DNA of 35,256 nt from positions 1-35,256 of the forward strand of contig DGYA01000060.1 of NCBI GenBank assembly GCA_002396505.1. The letters run 5' to 3'. This DNA comes from Cyanobacteria bacterium UBA5018 (lineage in GTDB: Bacteria > Cyanobacteriota > Cyanobacteriia > PCC-6307 > Cyanobiaceae). The notes below the pieces were generated by a model that did no database searches, had not been told where the DNA came from, and worked only from the letters and a program-made list of their open reading frames with translations. Positions 22,228-32,107 of this stretch are shown one piece after another. A program made the position numbers and the translations under genes. Positions within the stretch are counted from its first letter, which is position 1, and every line of letters starts with the position of its first letter.

Positions 22228-25200
22228 TTGCTCACCCTCTATCGGGGCAATCGAGCCGAGCTGCTGGCCGAGTTGCTGGCGGCCACCCTGCGCCTGGATC
22301 CACCGGGGCCCTTCGAGCAGGTGCGGGTGGTGGTCAACACCTGGCCCACCAGTCGCTGGTTGGGGGAACAGCTGGCCTTGGGGCTTGACGATCCCGATGC
22401 CGCCAGCGACTTCGCCGGTGGCGTAGCGGCCAACCTGCGCTTTCCCTTCCCCGGCAGCTACCTGCGGGAGTTGGTGGATGCCCTGCTGGTCGAGGCCGAA
22501 CCGGCCGCCAGTGGCGTCGATCCCTGGCGGGCCAATGCCCTGGTGTGGCCCCTGTTGGAGCTGTTGCCCGCCCTGGTCGAGGCTCCACAAGCGCAGCTAT
22601 TACGCAGCTGGCTGGCGCGGCGGGGCCATGGCGGCTCGCTGGCTCAGCTCGATCTCAGCCTCTGGCAGTTGGCCCGGGCCATTGCCGATGCCTTCGACGA
22701 TTACGCCCTCTATCGACCAGAAATGCTGGCCGCCTGGAGCGCTGGCCAGTTCGTCGACGGAAGCGGTAAACCGCTGCGGCCCCTGCAGCACTGGCAGCCG
22801 CTGCTGTATCGACTGCTGGCCGCCCGCCTCAGCCAGCCCCCCTTCGCCCTGCGGGTGCGGCGGGCGATCGAGCTGCTCAGGCAGCGGCTGGAAGCGGGCT
22901 TGTCGGGGGCGCCAGGGGGGTCTGCCGCTGAGGATCTGGCGCCCCTGCCGCTGCAGGGCCCGATCAGGCTGTTTGGTCTGAGCAGCATGGCGCCGCTACA
23001 GGTGGAACTGCTGCAGGCCCTGTCGGGGCTGGTCGACGTGGAGATCTACCTGCTCAGCCCCTGCCGGGAGCTATGGCGCCGCCGGGCCGAGGCGGCCCAG
23101 ACCCCCCTGGGGGAGGACTGGCTGCTGCAGGTGCCCCGCCTGGAGGCCCGTTTTGGCCGGCTGGGGGCTGAATTTCAGCAGTTGCTGGAGGGCACCGGCG
23201 TCGCCCAGCTGGGGGCCTGGCAGGAGAGGGATCTATTCATCGGCTCAGCCACCGCCGCCGAGCATGCCGGCCGGCCGGCCAGCCTGTTGGAGCAGCTGCA
23301 ACAGCAGCTGGTGGAACCGGAATCCTGGCCGCTGCTGAGCTGCCAGCCAGGCGATCAATCACTGCTGTTCCTGGCCTGCCCCGGTCGGCTGCGGCAGGTG
23401 CAAATTGTGAGGGATCAAATCCTGCAGCTGCTGGCCGCCGACCCCAGCCTCGCCCCGCGAGATGTGCTGGTGATGACGCCAGAAGTAGACCTGTTCGCGC
23501 CCCTGGTGGCGGCGGTGTTTGGCGACAGCGAAGCCACAGGCGTAAACCTGCCCTGGCGGCTCACCGACCGCAGCCAGCAGAGCGAGCCGGGGGTCGTAAA
23601 GGGCTTGCTGGCCCTGCTGGAACTGGCGGGAGAAAGGCTTTCCGCCTCCTGCCTCGAAAACCTGCTGGCCTGCACGCCGCTGCTGGCGCGCCATGGCATC
23701 GAGGCCGATGAAGCTGGCGCGATCACGGCTCTGCTGCAGCGGGCCGGCTTTCGCTGGGGGTTGGATGGCGGCGATCGCGACGGCGATCCCTGCCACAGCC
23801 TCAGTTGGGCGATCGATCGGCTGCTGCTGGGGCTGGTGCTGCCGGAACAGCCGGGCCTGGCCCCAGCCGACACCGCACCGCTGGCGATGGCCGGGAATCT
23901 GGAGCAGCAGAGCCGCTGGCTGCAGCTGTTGCTGGGCTTGCGGCGGGCCCTGGCTCAATTGCGGCGGCCCCGGCCGGCGGCGGCTTGGCTGCCGTTGCTG
24001 CGGGGTCTGATCGAGCAGTTGTTCGGCGATGGTGGCACCTGGGCCTGGGAGCTGAGCTCAATCCATGCCGCCCTGGCCGAATGGGGTGAATTGGCCGTGG
24101 GTTGTGAACTCTGCCTGCCCGCCGCCGTGGTGGCGGCGGTGTTGCAGGAACGGTTGGCGGTCGATAGCGGTCGCTTTGGCCATCGCAGCGGCGCCCTCAC
24201 CATCAGTGGCCTGGAGCCGATGCGCGCCATCCCCCACCGCTTGATCGTGCTGATGGGCCTGGATGCCGGGGTGTTTCCGCGCCAGCGGCAGCGGCCCGGT
24301 TTCCACCTGATGGAGCGCCAGCGGCAACTGGGGGATCCCGATCCCGCCGACCAGGACCGCTACGTGCTTTTAGAGGGCCTGCTCTCGGCCCGCCAGCACC
24401 TGCTGATCACCTGGAACAGCCGCGATCCCCGCAGTGGCGATCTGTTGATGCCCTGCACCCCGGTGCGGCAGTGGCTGGCCCTGCTGGAACAAGACCTGGG
24501 CGATGGCGCTATGGAGCTGGTGCTGCGGCAGCCGGCCGCCAACCCGTTGGAGCGCCGCAACTTCCTGCCCGAGGGTGAACGGGCGCCAATCTGCAGTGAT
24601 CGACGCCTATTGGAGGCCCGCCGGTTGCTGGAAAACCAGGGCAGCTCAGCGCCCAGGCCGCTGGTGGATCCGGCAGGCCCGGCGGAGCCGCTCGCATCCG
24701 CGGAGCCCATCGAAACTGCGGAGCCCATCAAAACTGCGGCGCCGCCCCAGCCCCTGGCGACCACTGCGGCCTACACCGATCTACTGGCCTGGTTGCAGGC
24801 TCCCCAGCGCTGCTGGTTGGCGGGTCTGGGTCTACGCCCCCAGGAGTCGAGCCAGCCGATCGAAGATCTGGAGCCCTTCAGCCTGGAGGAGCGCCAGCGG
24901 GCCCAATTGCTGCGCAACGCCCTGGAGGCCGGTGAATGCCCCGACCTGCCTTGGGAGTTGCGGGGGCGCGGCCTGCTGCCGCCCAAAGCGGCAGGAGTCT
25001 TGGAGGCCCAGCGGCTCAGCCAGCGCTGGTGCAGCCTCGACCAGCTGCTGGCCGGCCTGGGGGAGGAACGGCGGCAACTGGCCCAGGGGCAGGGACTGTC
25101 GGCCGAGCTGCTCTGGCGCGGCGATGCCCTGCTACTGGTGCATGCCGCCAAACCCCGCACCCCCCAGCGCCTGCAACTGTGGCTTGAACTGCTGCTGGCC

Positions 25201-25611
25201 TGCATCGCCGGCCAGCGGCCAGGTTCGGCCCTGCTGGTGGGCCGCCAAGACCAGGGTTTTGCAATTATCGAGAGCATTCAGCCCCTGGAGCCCTCCGCCG
25301 CGGCCCCCCTACTGGAGCAATTGCAGCGCTGGCGCCACCACTACCGCGAGCGCTGTTGGCCAGTGCCTCCGGAGACCGGCTGGGCCTGGGCTGGGGCCGA
25401 AGCCAAGCAGGCTGGCAGGGGCCTGCAGGCGGCCTGCCAGGCCTGGGAGGGGGGATTTGGCGCCATCGCCGAACGCCAGGCCGCCGAGATGGCGCTTTGC
25501 TTTGGCCCCTCCTTGCCGGCCCGCGAGCTGGTGGCTGAGCGGTTTGCGCAGCACGCCAGCAACCTGTTCGGGCCGCTGCTGGCTCGCCACAGCAAGGAGA
25601 GCAGGCGATGA
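22228..25611 (+). CDS. recC: Exodeoxyribonuclease V subunit gamma (RecC)
   Basis: The 1127-residue protein is RecC, the Chi-recognising scaffold of the RecBCD helicase-nuclease that processes double-strand ends for RecA. Typical stretches are the start with VRVVVNTWPTSRWLGEQLA, then RDVLVMTPEVDLFAPLVAAV, LPWRLTDRS, and GALTISGLEPMRAIPHRLIV followed by GLDAGVFPR (about 655-690). As expected for RecC, no Walker motif or intact nuclease triad is evident. The start is TTG 22228, 6 bp after the preceding stop; no better codon is nearby. Its stop overlaps the recB ATG (ATGA). An Ala/Glu/Pro linker with repeated AEPI units lies at about 825-845. Confidence 0.93.
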   Translation: MLTLYRGNRAELLAELLAATLRLDPPGPFEQVRVVVNTWPTSRWLGEQLALGLDDPDAASDFAGGVAANLRFPFPGSYLRELVDALLVEAEPAASGVDPWRANALVWPLLELLPALVEAPQAQLLRSWLARRGHGGSLAQLDLSLWQLARAIADAFDDYALYRPEMLAAWSAGQFVDGSGKPLRPLQHWQPLLYRLLAARLSQPPFALRVRRAIELLRQRLEAGLSGAPGGSAAEDLAPLPLQGPIRLFGLSSMAPLQVELLQALSGLVDVEIYLLSPCRELWRRRAEAAQTPLGEDWLLQVPRLEARFGRLGAEFQQLLEGTGVAQLGAWQERDLFIGSATAAEHAGRPASLLEQLQQQLVEPESWPLLSCQPGDQSLLFLACPGRLRQVQIVRDQILQLLAADPSLAPRDVLVMTPEVDLFAPLVAAVFGDSEATGVNLPWRLTDRSQQSEPGVVKGLLALLELAGERLSASCLENLLACTPLLARHGIEADEAGAITALLQRAGFRWGLDGGDRDGDPCHSLSWAIDRLLLGLVLPEQPGLAPADTAPLAMAGNLEQQSRWLQLLLGLRRALAQLRRPRPAAAWLPLLRGLIEQLFGDGGTWAWELSSIHAALAEWGELAVGCELCLPAAVVAAVLQERLAVDSGRFGHRSGALTISGLEPMRAIPHRLIVLMGLDAGVFPRQRQRPGFHLMERQRQLGDPDPADQDRYVLLEGLLSARQHLLITWNSRDPRSGDLLMPCTPVRQWLALLEQDLGDGAMELVLRQPAANPLERRNFLPEGERAPICSDRRLLEARRLLENQGSSAPRPLVDPAGPAEPLASAEPIETAEPIKTAAPPQPLATTAAYTDLLAWLQAPQRCWLAGLGLRPQESSQPIEDLEPFSLEERQRAQLLRNALEAGECPDLPWELRGRGLLPPKAAGVLEAQRLSQRWCSLDQLLAGLGEERRQLAQGQGLSAELLWRGDALLLVHAAKPRTPQRLQLWLELLLACIAGQRPGSALLVGRQDQGFAIIESIQPLEPSAAAPLLEQLQRWRHHYRERCWPVPPETGWAWAGAEAKQAGRGLQAACQAWEGGFGAIAERQAAEMALCFGPSLPARELVAERFAQHASNLFGPLLARHSKESRR

Positions 25612-28600
25612 AAGAAGCCCCATCTGTGAAAGCAGCCCCATCTGCTCTCGACTTCGACGCCAACTCACTGGCTTTACAGCCCGGCGTGCAGCTGCTGGAG
25701 GCCAGCGCTGGCACCGGTAAAACCTTCGCCTTGGCCCACTTGGTGCTGCGGCTGGTGAGTCGCGAGCTGGATCCACTCGATTTGGAGCGGTTGCTGGTGG
25801 TCACCTTCACCGATGCGGCGGCGGCCGAACTGCGAGATCGCATCGCCCGCCGCCTCCAGCAGGCCCTGGCCGCCGTGGAGGGCAGCGGCGAGCCAGCGGA
25901 CCAGGTGCTGGCGGACTGGTTGGCGCTGCAGCCCGGGGAACCAGAGCAAAGGTTGCGTTTACAGGGAAAGCTGTTGCTGGCTCTGGAAGGTTTAGATCGC
26001 GCCGATATCACCACCATTCATGGCTTCTGCCATCGCACCCTGCAGCGCCATGCCCTGGAGGCTGGGTTGGGGCCGACACCGGAACTGGACAGCGACGACG
26101 GTGAACGCTCCGCCCAGGTGGTGCACGACTACTGGCAGCGGCAGGTGCTCAGCCTCGATCCGGCGATGTTGGCGGGGCTGAGCCAGCAGGGCGTCACGCC
26201 GGAGTTGTTGCAGCGACTGCTGCGCCGCCTGGATGCGGATCCGGCACTGCAGCTGGAGCCCCTGCCGCCAGATCTGCTCGCCGATCAACCCCTGGCCCCC
26301 CAGCTGCAGGCGATCTGGCATCGCCGCTGGCACAATTTTGTTTCTCAATGGGAAGCCGGCGGCGCGGGCCTGGAGCAGGCCTGCCGCGACCTGGCGGCGG
26401 AGCTGCGCTCCTGGGGCGTCAAGGACACCAAGCCCTACAGCCCCGCCCCGCGAACCGATCGCTGTGCCCAGCTGAACGCTTGGCTAGAGGGACTGCTGGC
26501 CAGCCTGGGGGATGCCCCCGCCAGCTATGACCTGGTGCTGGGGCAACCGCTGCTGCAGAGCTATTTCCACCCGGCGGTGTTCACCAAGCTGGCCGAGGGG
26601 CCCCTGGCTGATGGGCCCCCAAATCAAGCGCCGCCAGATTCAACCAAGCCGGCCAGCAAGCGTTCACTGCCCCAGCGAGCCCTGCAGGAATCGATCGCGG
26701 CAATCGTGGACGGGCCGGTGGAACTGTTGCTCGCCCATGGCTTGCACTGGAGCCGCGAGGAACTGCAGCGGCGCCGTAGCTCCAGCGGCAAACTCAGCTT
26801 TGGCGATTTATTGGCCTGCCTGGATCCAGGGCCCAAAGGCAGAGAGCATGAAGAGGGCAGCAGCCAGGCGAAAACCAGCAGCCGTGCGCAAGGCAGCGGC
26901 ACTGCGAAAACCAGCGGCCAGGGCGATCTGATCGCAGCCGTTAGCGCCCGATACCAGGTGGCCCTGGTGGATGAATTTCAGGACACCGATCCGATTCAGT
27001 GGCGCATCCTGGAGCGCGCCTTCACGCTGCCAATGGCTGAAGGCCCCCAGCATCTGCTGGTGATGGTGGGCGATCCCAAGCAGGCCATCTACAGATTCCG
27101 TGGCGGCGAACTGGCCACCTACCGGCGCGCCAGCCAGCGGGCCGATGCCATCTACAGCCTGCGCGAAAATCGCCGCGCCAGCCCTGGCCTGGTGGCGGCG
27201 CTCAATGCCCTGATGGCGCCGGGGCTGGTGGGCTCCAGGCTGGCGGTGCCCGAGGTGCTGGCCCGCGCCGACCATGGCCAGCTGCTACTCGATCCAGGCG
27301 AATCGCCCCTGCAGCTGCTGCCCCTGGAATCCGACGAGCAGTTGCCGGATCAAGTGGCTGGCCTCTGCCTGCGCTTACTGCAGCGGCCGCTGCGGATCCG
27401 CAAGGGCAATGACCTTGATGGCTGGCGGGAGCGGCCGTTAACGCCGGCCGATATCTGTCTGCTGGTGGCCAAGCACCGCCAGGCCGAAGAGCTGCGCACC
27501 GCCCTGGAAAGGCGCCAGTTGCCCAGCCGACTGGTGAGCCGTGGCGATGTATTTGCCAGCGAGGCCGCCGCTGCTCTACAGCGTCTGCTGGATGCGCTGG
27601 CCGATCCCGGCAATCCTGGTCGCCAGCGGCTGCTGGCCGTTTCACCCCTGCTCGGCTGGACGGCCGCAACCCTGGCGGCGGCGGGCCCCGACCACTGGGA
27701 TCTGTTGGGGGATCAACTGGCGGGGCTGGCCAGCCGCCTGCCGCGCGATGGGCTGTTGGCCTGTCTGGGCCAGTTGTTGCGCACCGAGGGCCTGGCAAGG
27801 CTGTCCCTGGGGGGGCGCCTGCTGGCCGACCTGCAGCAGGCGGCGGAGCTGGTGCAGGAGCGGATGCATCAATTGGGCCAGGGGGCCGGCGCCGCTGCCG
27901 ACTGGCTGCGGCGCCGGCGGCTGGATCCGGATCCCGAGGTGCCGGAAGCCCACCAGCTCAACAGCACCGCAGCCGATGCCGCCATCGCCGTGGTGACGGT
28001 GCATCGCAGCAAGGGGCTGGAGTATCCCGTGGTGATCTGCCCTTACCTGTGGCGGGCCAGCGAGCGGCCCAGCGCCGCCATCCGGGAACTGGGCCGGCGC
28101 TGGCTGCCGCCGGCGGCCGATGCTCCGCTGCTCGACCTGCACCGCTCGCCCCACTGGGGTCGGGGCCGCGCCGCCGCCGAGGAAAACTGGCTCGCCCAGC
28201 GGCAGGAGGCTGAACGCTTGGCCTACGTGGCCGCCACCCGGGCCCAGCATCTGCTGGTGTTGGGCTGGCGCCAGGAGCAGCGGCGGCAGGGCCAGGCTCG
28301 CCAGAATCCAGCTGGCAAATATCCAGCTGGCCAGGACAACCCCCTGGCCAGCTGGCTGTTGCAATCGGATGGCGAGCGGCGCAGCCCAGAAGAGCTGCCG
28401 ATCACAGAGATCAACCCGGAAGAGCTGCCCGCCGCCGCGGCCCGCTGGCAGCCAGCGGCGGGCGAGGGGGAATTGCGGCTCGGGCCGCTGCCCCGCCAGC
28501 GACTGGACAGCAGCTGGGGCCGCAGCAGTTACACCAGCTGGACCCATAGCGGTCCGCTGCAGCCTGGCGCAGTTGAGGAGGGCCGGCAAGGCGATGAACC

Positions 28601-29624
28601 GGCTGCCAACTCCCTTGCCCCAAAGCAGCCGGGGGCCCTTGGCGATATAGAGAAAACCAAATCAGCAGGCCCATCAGCCACCAATTCAGCCAGCCCATCA
28701 GCCAGCTCATCAGCCAGCAATGGGGAGCCTGGCTTTGCAGATCCGCTGGGCCCCCTGGCCAGCTTCCCCCGCGGCAGTGGGCCCGGCGAAGCCCTGCACC
28801 GGATCCTGGAGCGGCTCGACTACAGCAAGAGTGCCAACGAGCCCCAGGCTCGAGCCGTGATCGAGCAGGAGCTGGCGCGGGCCGCTCTCGATGTCAGTTG
28901 GGCGGAGGCCCTCAGCGAGGGCTTGGCGCGACTGTGGCTCACCCCCATGGGGGCGGGCCTGGGGGGATTTCGGCTGGCTGAGCTGGCCCGGGAGGAGCGG
29001 CTCAATGAACTGAACTTCGACCTGCCGCTGGCGGTGCCGAAGCCCCGCTGGACGGCTGCCAACGCCCCTGGCACATCCACTGGCAGGGCTGGCTGGCCCC
29101 TGGTGCGGGCCCGCGGCCTGGCGGACTGTTTTCGCCGCCATCCGGGGGGTCTGTTTGGCGAGGCCTATGCCGACGATCTGGATCGGCTGGAGCTGGCCAG
29201 TCGCGGCTTTCTCACCGGCTCGATCGATCTGGTGTTCCGCCGGGGGGAGCGCTGGTGGGTGCTGGATTGGAAGAGCAACTGGCTGGGGGAGCGGGATGCG
29301 GCCGGCAGCCCTCGGGCCTGTGGACCCGCCCACTACGGCCAGGCGGCAATGGCGCAGCTGATGGCCGCCTGCCACTACCCATTGCAGGCCCATCTCTACC
29401 TGGTGGCCCTGCATCGCTACCTGCGCTGGCGCCTGCCGGGCTATCGGCCCCAGCTGCACCTGGGCGGCTACGCCTACGTGTTTCTGCGCGGCGTGCCGGG
29501 GGACAGCCCCTCCATCCAGCGCTGGGCGGCGCGGGGGGAGGCCATACCGGGAATGCTGGTGGAGCAACCACCGCTGGCACGCCTGCTGGCGCTGGATTCC
29601 CTGTTGCGGGAGGGCCTTGCGTGA
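25608..29624 (+). CDS. recB: Exodeoxyribonuclease V subunit beta (RecB)
   Basis: This 1338-residue protein is RecB, combining a 3'-5' SF1 helicase and the only nuclease domain of RecBCD. Walker A is ASAGTGKT (32-39). Other helicase motifs are VALVDEFQDTDPIQW, VMVGDPKQAIYRFRGG, VVTVHRSKGLEYPVV and YVAATRAQHLLVLGW. The C-terminal PD-(D/E)XK nuclease is intact, with Asp1207 (GSIDLVF) and Asp1220-Trp-Lys1222. It is somewhat longer than E. coli RecB because of several low-complexity linkers, including a Ser/Ala repeat at 28662-28721 in the tether between helicase and nuclease. It overlaps recC (ATGA) and recD (GTGA). Confidence 0.95.
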   Translation: MKEAPSVKAAPSALDFDANSLALQPGVQLLEASAGTGKTFALAHLVLRLVSRELDPLDLERLLVVTFTDAAAAELRDRIARRLQQALAAVEGSGEPADQVLADWLALQPGEPEQRLRLQGKLLLALEGLDRADITTIHGFCHRTLQRHALEAGLGPTPELDSDDGERSAQVVHDYWQRQVLSLDPAMLAGLSQQGVTPELLQRLLRRLDADPALQLEPLPPDLLADQPLAPQLQAIWHRRWHNFVSQWEAGGAGLEQACRDLAAELRSWGVKDTKPYSPAPRTDRCAQLNAWLEGLLASLGDAPASYDLVLGQPLLQSYFHPAVFTKLAEGPLADGPPNQAPPDSTKPASKRSLPQRALQESIAAIVDGPVELLLAHGLHWSREELQRRRSSSGKLSFGDLLACLDPGPKGREHEEGSSQAKTSSRAQGSGTAKTSGQGDLIAAVSARYQVALVDEFQDTDPIQWRILERAFTLPMAEGPQHLLVMVGDPKQAIYRFRGGELATYRRASQRADAIYSLRENRRASPGLVAALNALMAPGLVGSRLAVPEVLARADHGQLLLDPGESPLQLLPLESDEQLPDQVAGLCLRLLQRPLRIRKGNDLDGWRERPLTPADICLLVAKHRQAEELRTALERRQLPSRLVSRGDVFASEAAAALQRLLDALADPGNPGRQRLLAVSPLLGWTAATLAAAGPDHWDLLGDQLAGLASRLPRDGLLACLGQLLRTEGLARLSLGGRLLADLQQAAELVQERMHQLGQGAGAAADWLRRRRLDPDPEVPEAHQLNSTAADAAIAVVTVHRSKGLEYPVVICPYLWRASERPSAAIRELGRRWLPPAADAPLLDLHRSPHWGRGRAAAEENWLAQRQEAERLAYVAATRAQHLLVLGWRQEQRRQGQARQNPAGKYPAGQDNPLASWLLQSDGERRSPEELPITEINPEELPAAAARWQPAAGEGELRLGPLPRQRLDSSWGRSSYTSWTHSGPLQPGAVEEGRQGDEPAANSLAPKQPGALGDIEKTKSAGPSATNSASPSASSSASNGEPGFADPLGPLASFPRGSGPGEALHRILERLDYSKSANEPQARAVIEQELARAALDVSWAEALSEGLARLWLTPMGAGLGGFRLAELAREERLNELNFDLPLAVPKPRWTAANAPGTSTGRAGWPLVRARGLADCFRRHPGGLFGEAYADDLDRLELASRGFLTGSIDLVFRRGERWWVLDWKSNWLGERDAAGSPRACGPAHYGQAAMAQLMAACHYPLQAHLYLVALHRYLRWRLPGYRPQLHLGGYAYVFLRGVPGDSPSIQRWAARGEAIPGMLVEQPPLARLLALDSLLREGLA
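28662..28721 (+). repeat. In-frame 12-nt repeats in the RecB helicase-nuclease tether
   Basis: Five 12-nt units encode SAGP, SATN, SASP, SASS and SASN in the linker that joins the helicase part of RecB to its nuclease domain. Confidence 0.88.
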
Positions 29625-31738
29625 GCGCCAGTACTGGAGATACCAGGGAAGTGGCCTCTGGGGTAACCGATGCAGAGATCGGTAGAGAGGCTGCCGAATT
29701 CAGCTTCCTTGGGGCCGCCCTGGCCGAAGCCTTGCCGCGGCTATGTGGCGATAGCGCAGCCACCGATCCGTTGCTATTGGACTTGATTGCCGCCCTCTGC
29801 GCCGCCCTGGAGCGGGGACAACTGGAACTGCCGCTGGAGGGTCCAGCGCCGCCGGAACTGCAGCCGCGCCTCTGGCCAGGGGCCTATCGGGCCTCCCTGG
29901 AGGACTCGCCCCTGGTGGTGCAGGCCAGCCAATTGGCCGAGCGACCGGAGGCCCCCCTGGTGCTGGCTGGCCAGCGGCTGCGCTGGCGGCGCTGGCATCT
30001 GCAGCTAAACCAGGTGATCGCTGCCCTGATCGAGCGGGCCCAGCAGCCCCTGGCCCCATTGGCCTCAGCCGCCCCATTGGCATCAGCCGCCCAAGTGGAG
30101 GCTGCCCGTCGCCGGGCGGCGGCGGCGGGTCTCGATAGCGCCCAACAGCGGGCCGTTGCCACCCTGTTGACCCAGCGGCTGGTGCTGGTTTGCGGCGGAC
30201 CCGGCACCGGCAAAACCAGCACGGTGGTGGCGATGCTGGCGGCCCATCTGGCCCTGCAGCCCGCAGCCAGGCTGCACCTGGCGGCCCCCACCGGCAAGGC
30301 GGCCACCCGGCTGCGCTACGCGATCGAAAGCGGCTGCGAGCGGCTAGCCAGCGCTGCCGCCACTGCAGTTCTGCTGGCGGCACCCTGTTCCACCCTGCAC
30401 CGGCTGCTGGAGAGCAATGGCCTGCGCTACGGGCGCAATCACCGCCAGCCCCTGGAGCTGGATTTATTGGTGGTGGATGAGCTGTCGATGGTGGATCTGC
30501 CCCTGATGGCTGCCCTGCTGGATGCCCTGCCTGCCAGCTGTCGCCTGGTGCTGGTGGGGGATCCAGCCCAGCTGCCGCCGGTGGGGCCGGGGGCGGTGTT
30601 GATGGAACTGATGGAGCCCGAGCGCCTCTCGGCCCTGGGGGCTGCGGCCGTGGAGCTGGTCACCAGCTATCGCAACAGCGGCGCCATCGCCTCGGTGGCG
30701 GCGGCCCTGCGACCTGGCAACGGCCCAGGGGATCAAGAGAGCCTCGGCCCAGAACGCTGGCCAACCCAGGCAAGCCAAACCCAGCCAGCAAAATACCAAT
30801 TAACCAAATACCAATTAACCGAATCCCGGCCAGCCGAATCCCAGCCATCCAAATCCCAATTAACCGAATCCCAGCCAACTGAATCCCAGCTAGAACCACT
30901 CCAGCTAGATGTATTCCAACTAGATGCATTACATACAACCAAATCCCAGCCAGCCAAATCCGCTGCTGCCGATCCAAAGCTTGAGCTGCCCGATATAGCC
31001 GACCCCTACTGGGACAAGCCTGGCCTAGAGGAACTCCGACAGCGATTGGCCCAGCTGCGCCCCGGGGACAACCTGCAGTGGTCGCAGGCCGCCGCCAATG
31101 CCCCGCCGCCCGCGGCCATCCAGCGCCTCCGCCAGCACCAGGAGCGCCTGGCCGCCCTGGCCAGCTCCGCTAGCGAGCAATGGTTCACCGCTGGCGAGCA
31201 GTGGATCACCGCTAACGCGCAGCCGCTGGCGGAGGGCCAAACGACAGCTGGCGCAATGGCTGCCGCCACGGCCCTGTTGGCGGAGCTAGAGCGCTGCATC
31301 CTGCTGACGCCGTTGCGGCTGGGCAGTTGGGGGGTGACAGCGATCCATCGCCAGCTGTTGGGCGAACAACTGGAAAGAGCGCCAGCCGATTGGCCCCTGG
31401 GCACGCCGGTGCTCAATCGGCGCAACCTGCCTGAACAGGGGCTGGCCAACGGCGATATCGGCGTGGTGGTGGCCCAGGCGGGAGAGCGGCGCCTGCTCTT
31501 TCCAGGGCCAAGGCTGCTGCACCCGGCCCGGATCGGAGCCGCCGAACCAGCCCTGGCGCTCACGGTTCACAAGGCCCAGGGCAGCCAGTACGGCGAGGTG
31601 TGGCTGCTGCTGCCCCCAGGGCGCAGCTGGGATGCACGACTGCTCTACACAGGCCTCACCCGGGCCCAACATCGGGCTTGGTTGATCACACCCCATGGCA
31701 CTAGAAACCCGTCAAAACCGTCCCTGGGGCTGGTTTGA
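29621..31738 (+). CDS. recD: Exodeoxyribonuclease V subunit alpha (RecD)
   Basis: Starting at GTG 29621, which overlaps the recB stop as GTGA, this gives 705 residues of RecD, the 5'-3' SF1B helicase of RecBCD. Motifs are Walker A CGGPGTGKTST (about 190-200), LLVVDELSMVDLPLM, LVLVGDPAQLPPVGPG, VTSYRNSGAI, LTVHKAQGSQYGEVW and LYTGLTRAQHRAWLI. The frame is open upstream inside recB, but those residues are uncoded. Between the SYRNSGAI motif and the C-terminal helicase domain lies a 60-residue insertion made of twelve five-residue repeats in AT-richer DNA (30782-30961). The end overlaps the cupin gene by 44 bp. Confidence 0.95.
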   Translation: MSASTGDTREVASGVTDAEIGREAAEFSFLGAALAEALPRLCGDSAATDPLLLDLIAALCAALERGQLELPLEGPAPPELQPRLWPGAYRASLEDSPLVVQASQLAERPEAPLVLAGQRLRWRRWHLQLNQVIAALIERAQQPLAPLASAAPLASAAQVEAARRRAAAAGLDSAQQRAVATLLTQRLVLVCGGPGTGKTSTVVAMLAAHLALQPAARLHLAAPTGKAATRLRYAIESGCERLASAAATAVLLAAPCSTLHRLLESNGLRYGRNHRQPLELDLLVVDELSMVDLPLMAALLDALPASCRLVLVGDPAQLPPVGPGAVLMELMEPERLSALGAAAVELVTSYRNSGAIASVAAALRPGNGPGDQESLGPERWPTQASQTQPAKYQLTKYQLTESRPAESQPSKSQLTESQPTESQLEPLQLDVFQLDALHTTKSQPAKSAAADPKLELPDIADPYWDKPGLEELRQRLAQLRPGDNLQWSQAAANAPPPAAIQRLRQHQERLAALASSASEQWFTAGEQWITANAQPLAEGQTTAGAMAAATALLAELERCILLTPLRLGSWGVTAIHRQLLGEQLERAPADWPLGTPVLNRRNLPEQGLANGDIGVVVAQAGERRLLFPGPRLLHPARIGAAEPALALTVHKAQGSQYGEVWLLLPPGRSWDARLLYTGLTRAQHRAWLITPHGTRNPSKPSLGLV
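30782..30961 (+). repeat. Twelve in-frame 15-nt repeats inside recD
   Basis: Twelve 15-nt units encode pentapeptides such as QPAKY, QLTKY, QLTES, QPTES and QLDVF. The tract is conspicuously AT-richer than flanking recD sequence. It keeps frame and lies between helicase motifs where a loop insertion could be tolerated. Confidence 0.93.
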
Positions 31739-32048
31739 AATACTGGGCGCAGCGGATGGCTACCTGGTGAAAAGGCTGTGCATCCACGCCGGTCAACGCA
31801 TCAGCCTGCAGCGCCACAATCACCGCGACGAGCACTGGCTGGTGGTAGCTGGCCAGGGGGAGCTCGAATGCGACGGCCAAGTGATAGTGGCGGGCCCTGG
31901 CACCAGCCTGGCGGTGCCCCGCAGGGCCGTGCATCGCATCAGTGCCGGTGCCAGTGATTTGATTCTCGTTGAAGTTCAGCTGGGCGCCCCGCTCAGCGAA
32001 ACTGATATTGAGCGACTTGCCGACGACTACGGGCGCAGCATCCCGTAG
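31695..32048 (+). CDS. Cupin, C-terminal domain type of mannose-1-phosphate guanylyltransferase/phosphomannose isomerase
   Basis: The 117-residue protein is a single cupin barrel: RPWGWFEILG, KRLCIHAGQRISLQRHNHRDEHWLVVAG and PRRAVHRISA, with metal-binding His residues in HNHRDEHW and Glu near the usual position. This is the domain found at the C-terminus of bifunctional ManC/ManA enzymes, and stand-alone copies are annotated as phosphomannose isomerase-like. It would interconvert mannose 6-phosphate and fructose 6-phosphate or act as a binding cupin. The start overlaps recD by 44 bp in another frame, so it is probably co-transcribed with recBCD although its role seems unrelated. Confidence 0.87.
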   Translation: MALETRQNRPWGWFEILGAADGYLVKRLCIHAGQRISLQRHNHRDEHWLVVAGQGELECDGQVIVAGPGTSLAVPRRAVHRISAGASDLILVEVQLGAPLSETDIERLADDYGRSIP

Positions 32049-32074
32049 CCAAGGGCGCAGCATCCCGTAGCCAA
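32031..32074. repeat. 22-bp duplication across the cupin stop codon
   Basis: GGGCGCAGCATCCCGTAGCC plus AA is present twice in tandem (32031-32052, 32053-32074). The first copy contains the last codons and TAG stop of the cupin gene, so the second is a non-coding duplicate of the gene end. Confidence 0.95.
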
Positions 32075-32107
32075 AAGCGAGGCATCGAGGGGCTGGCTGC
32101 CAAGTGG

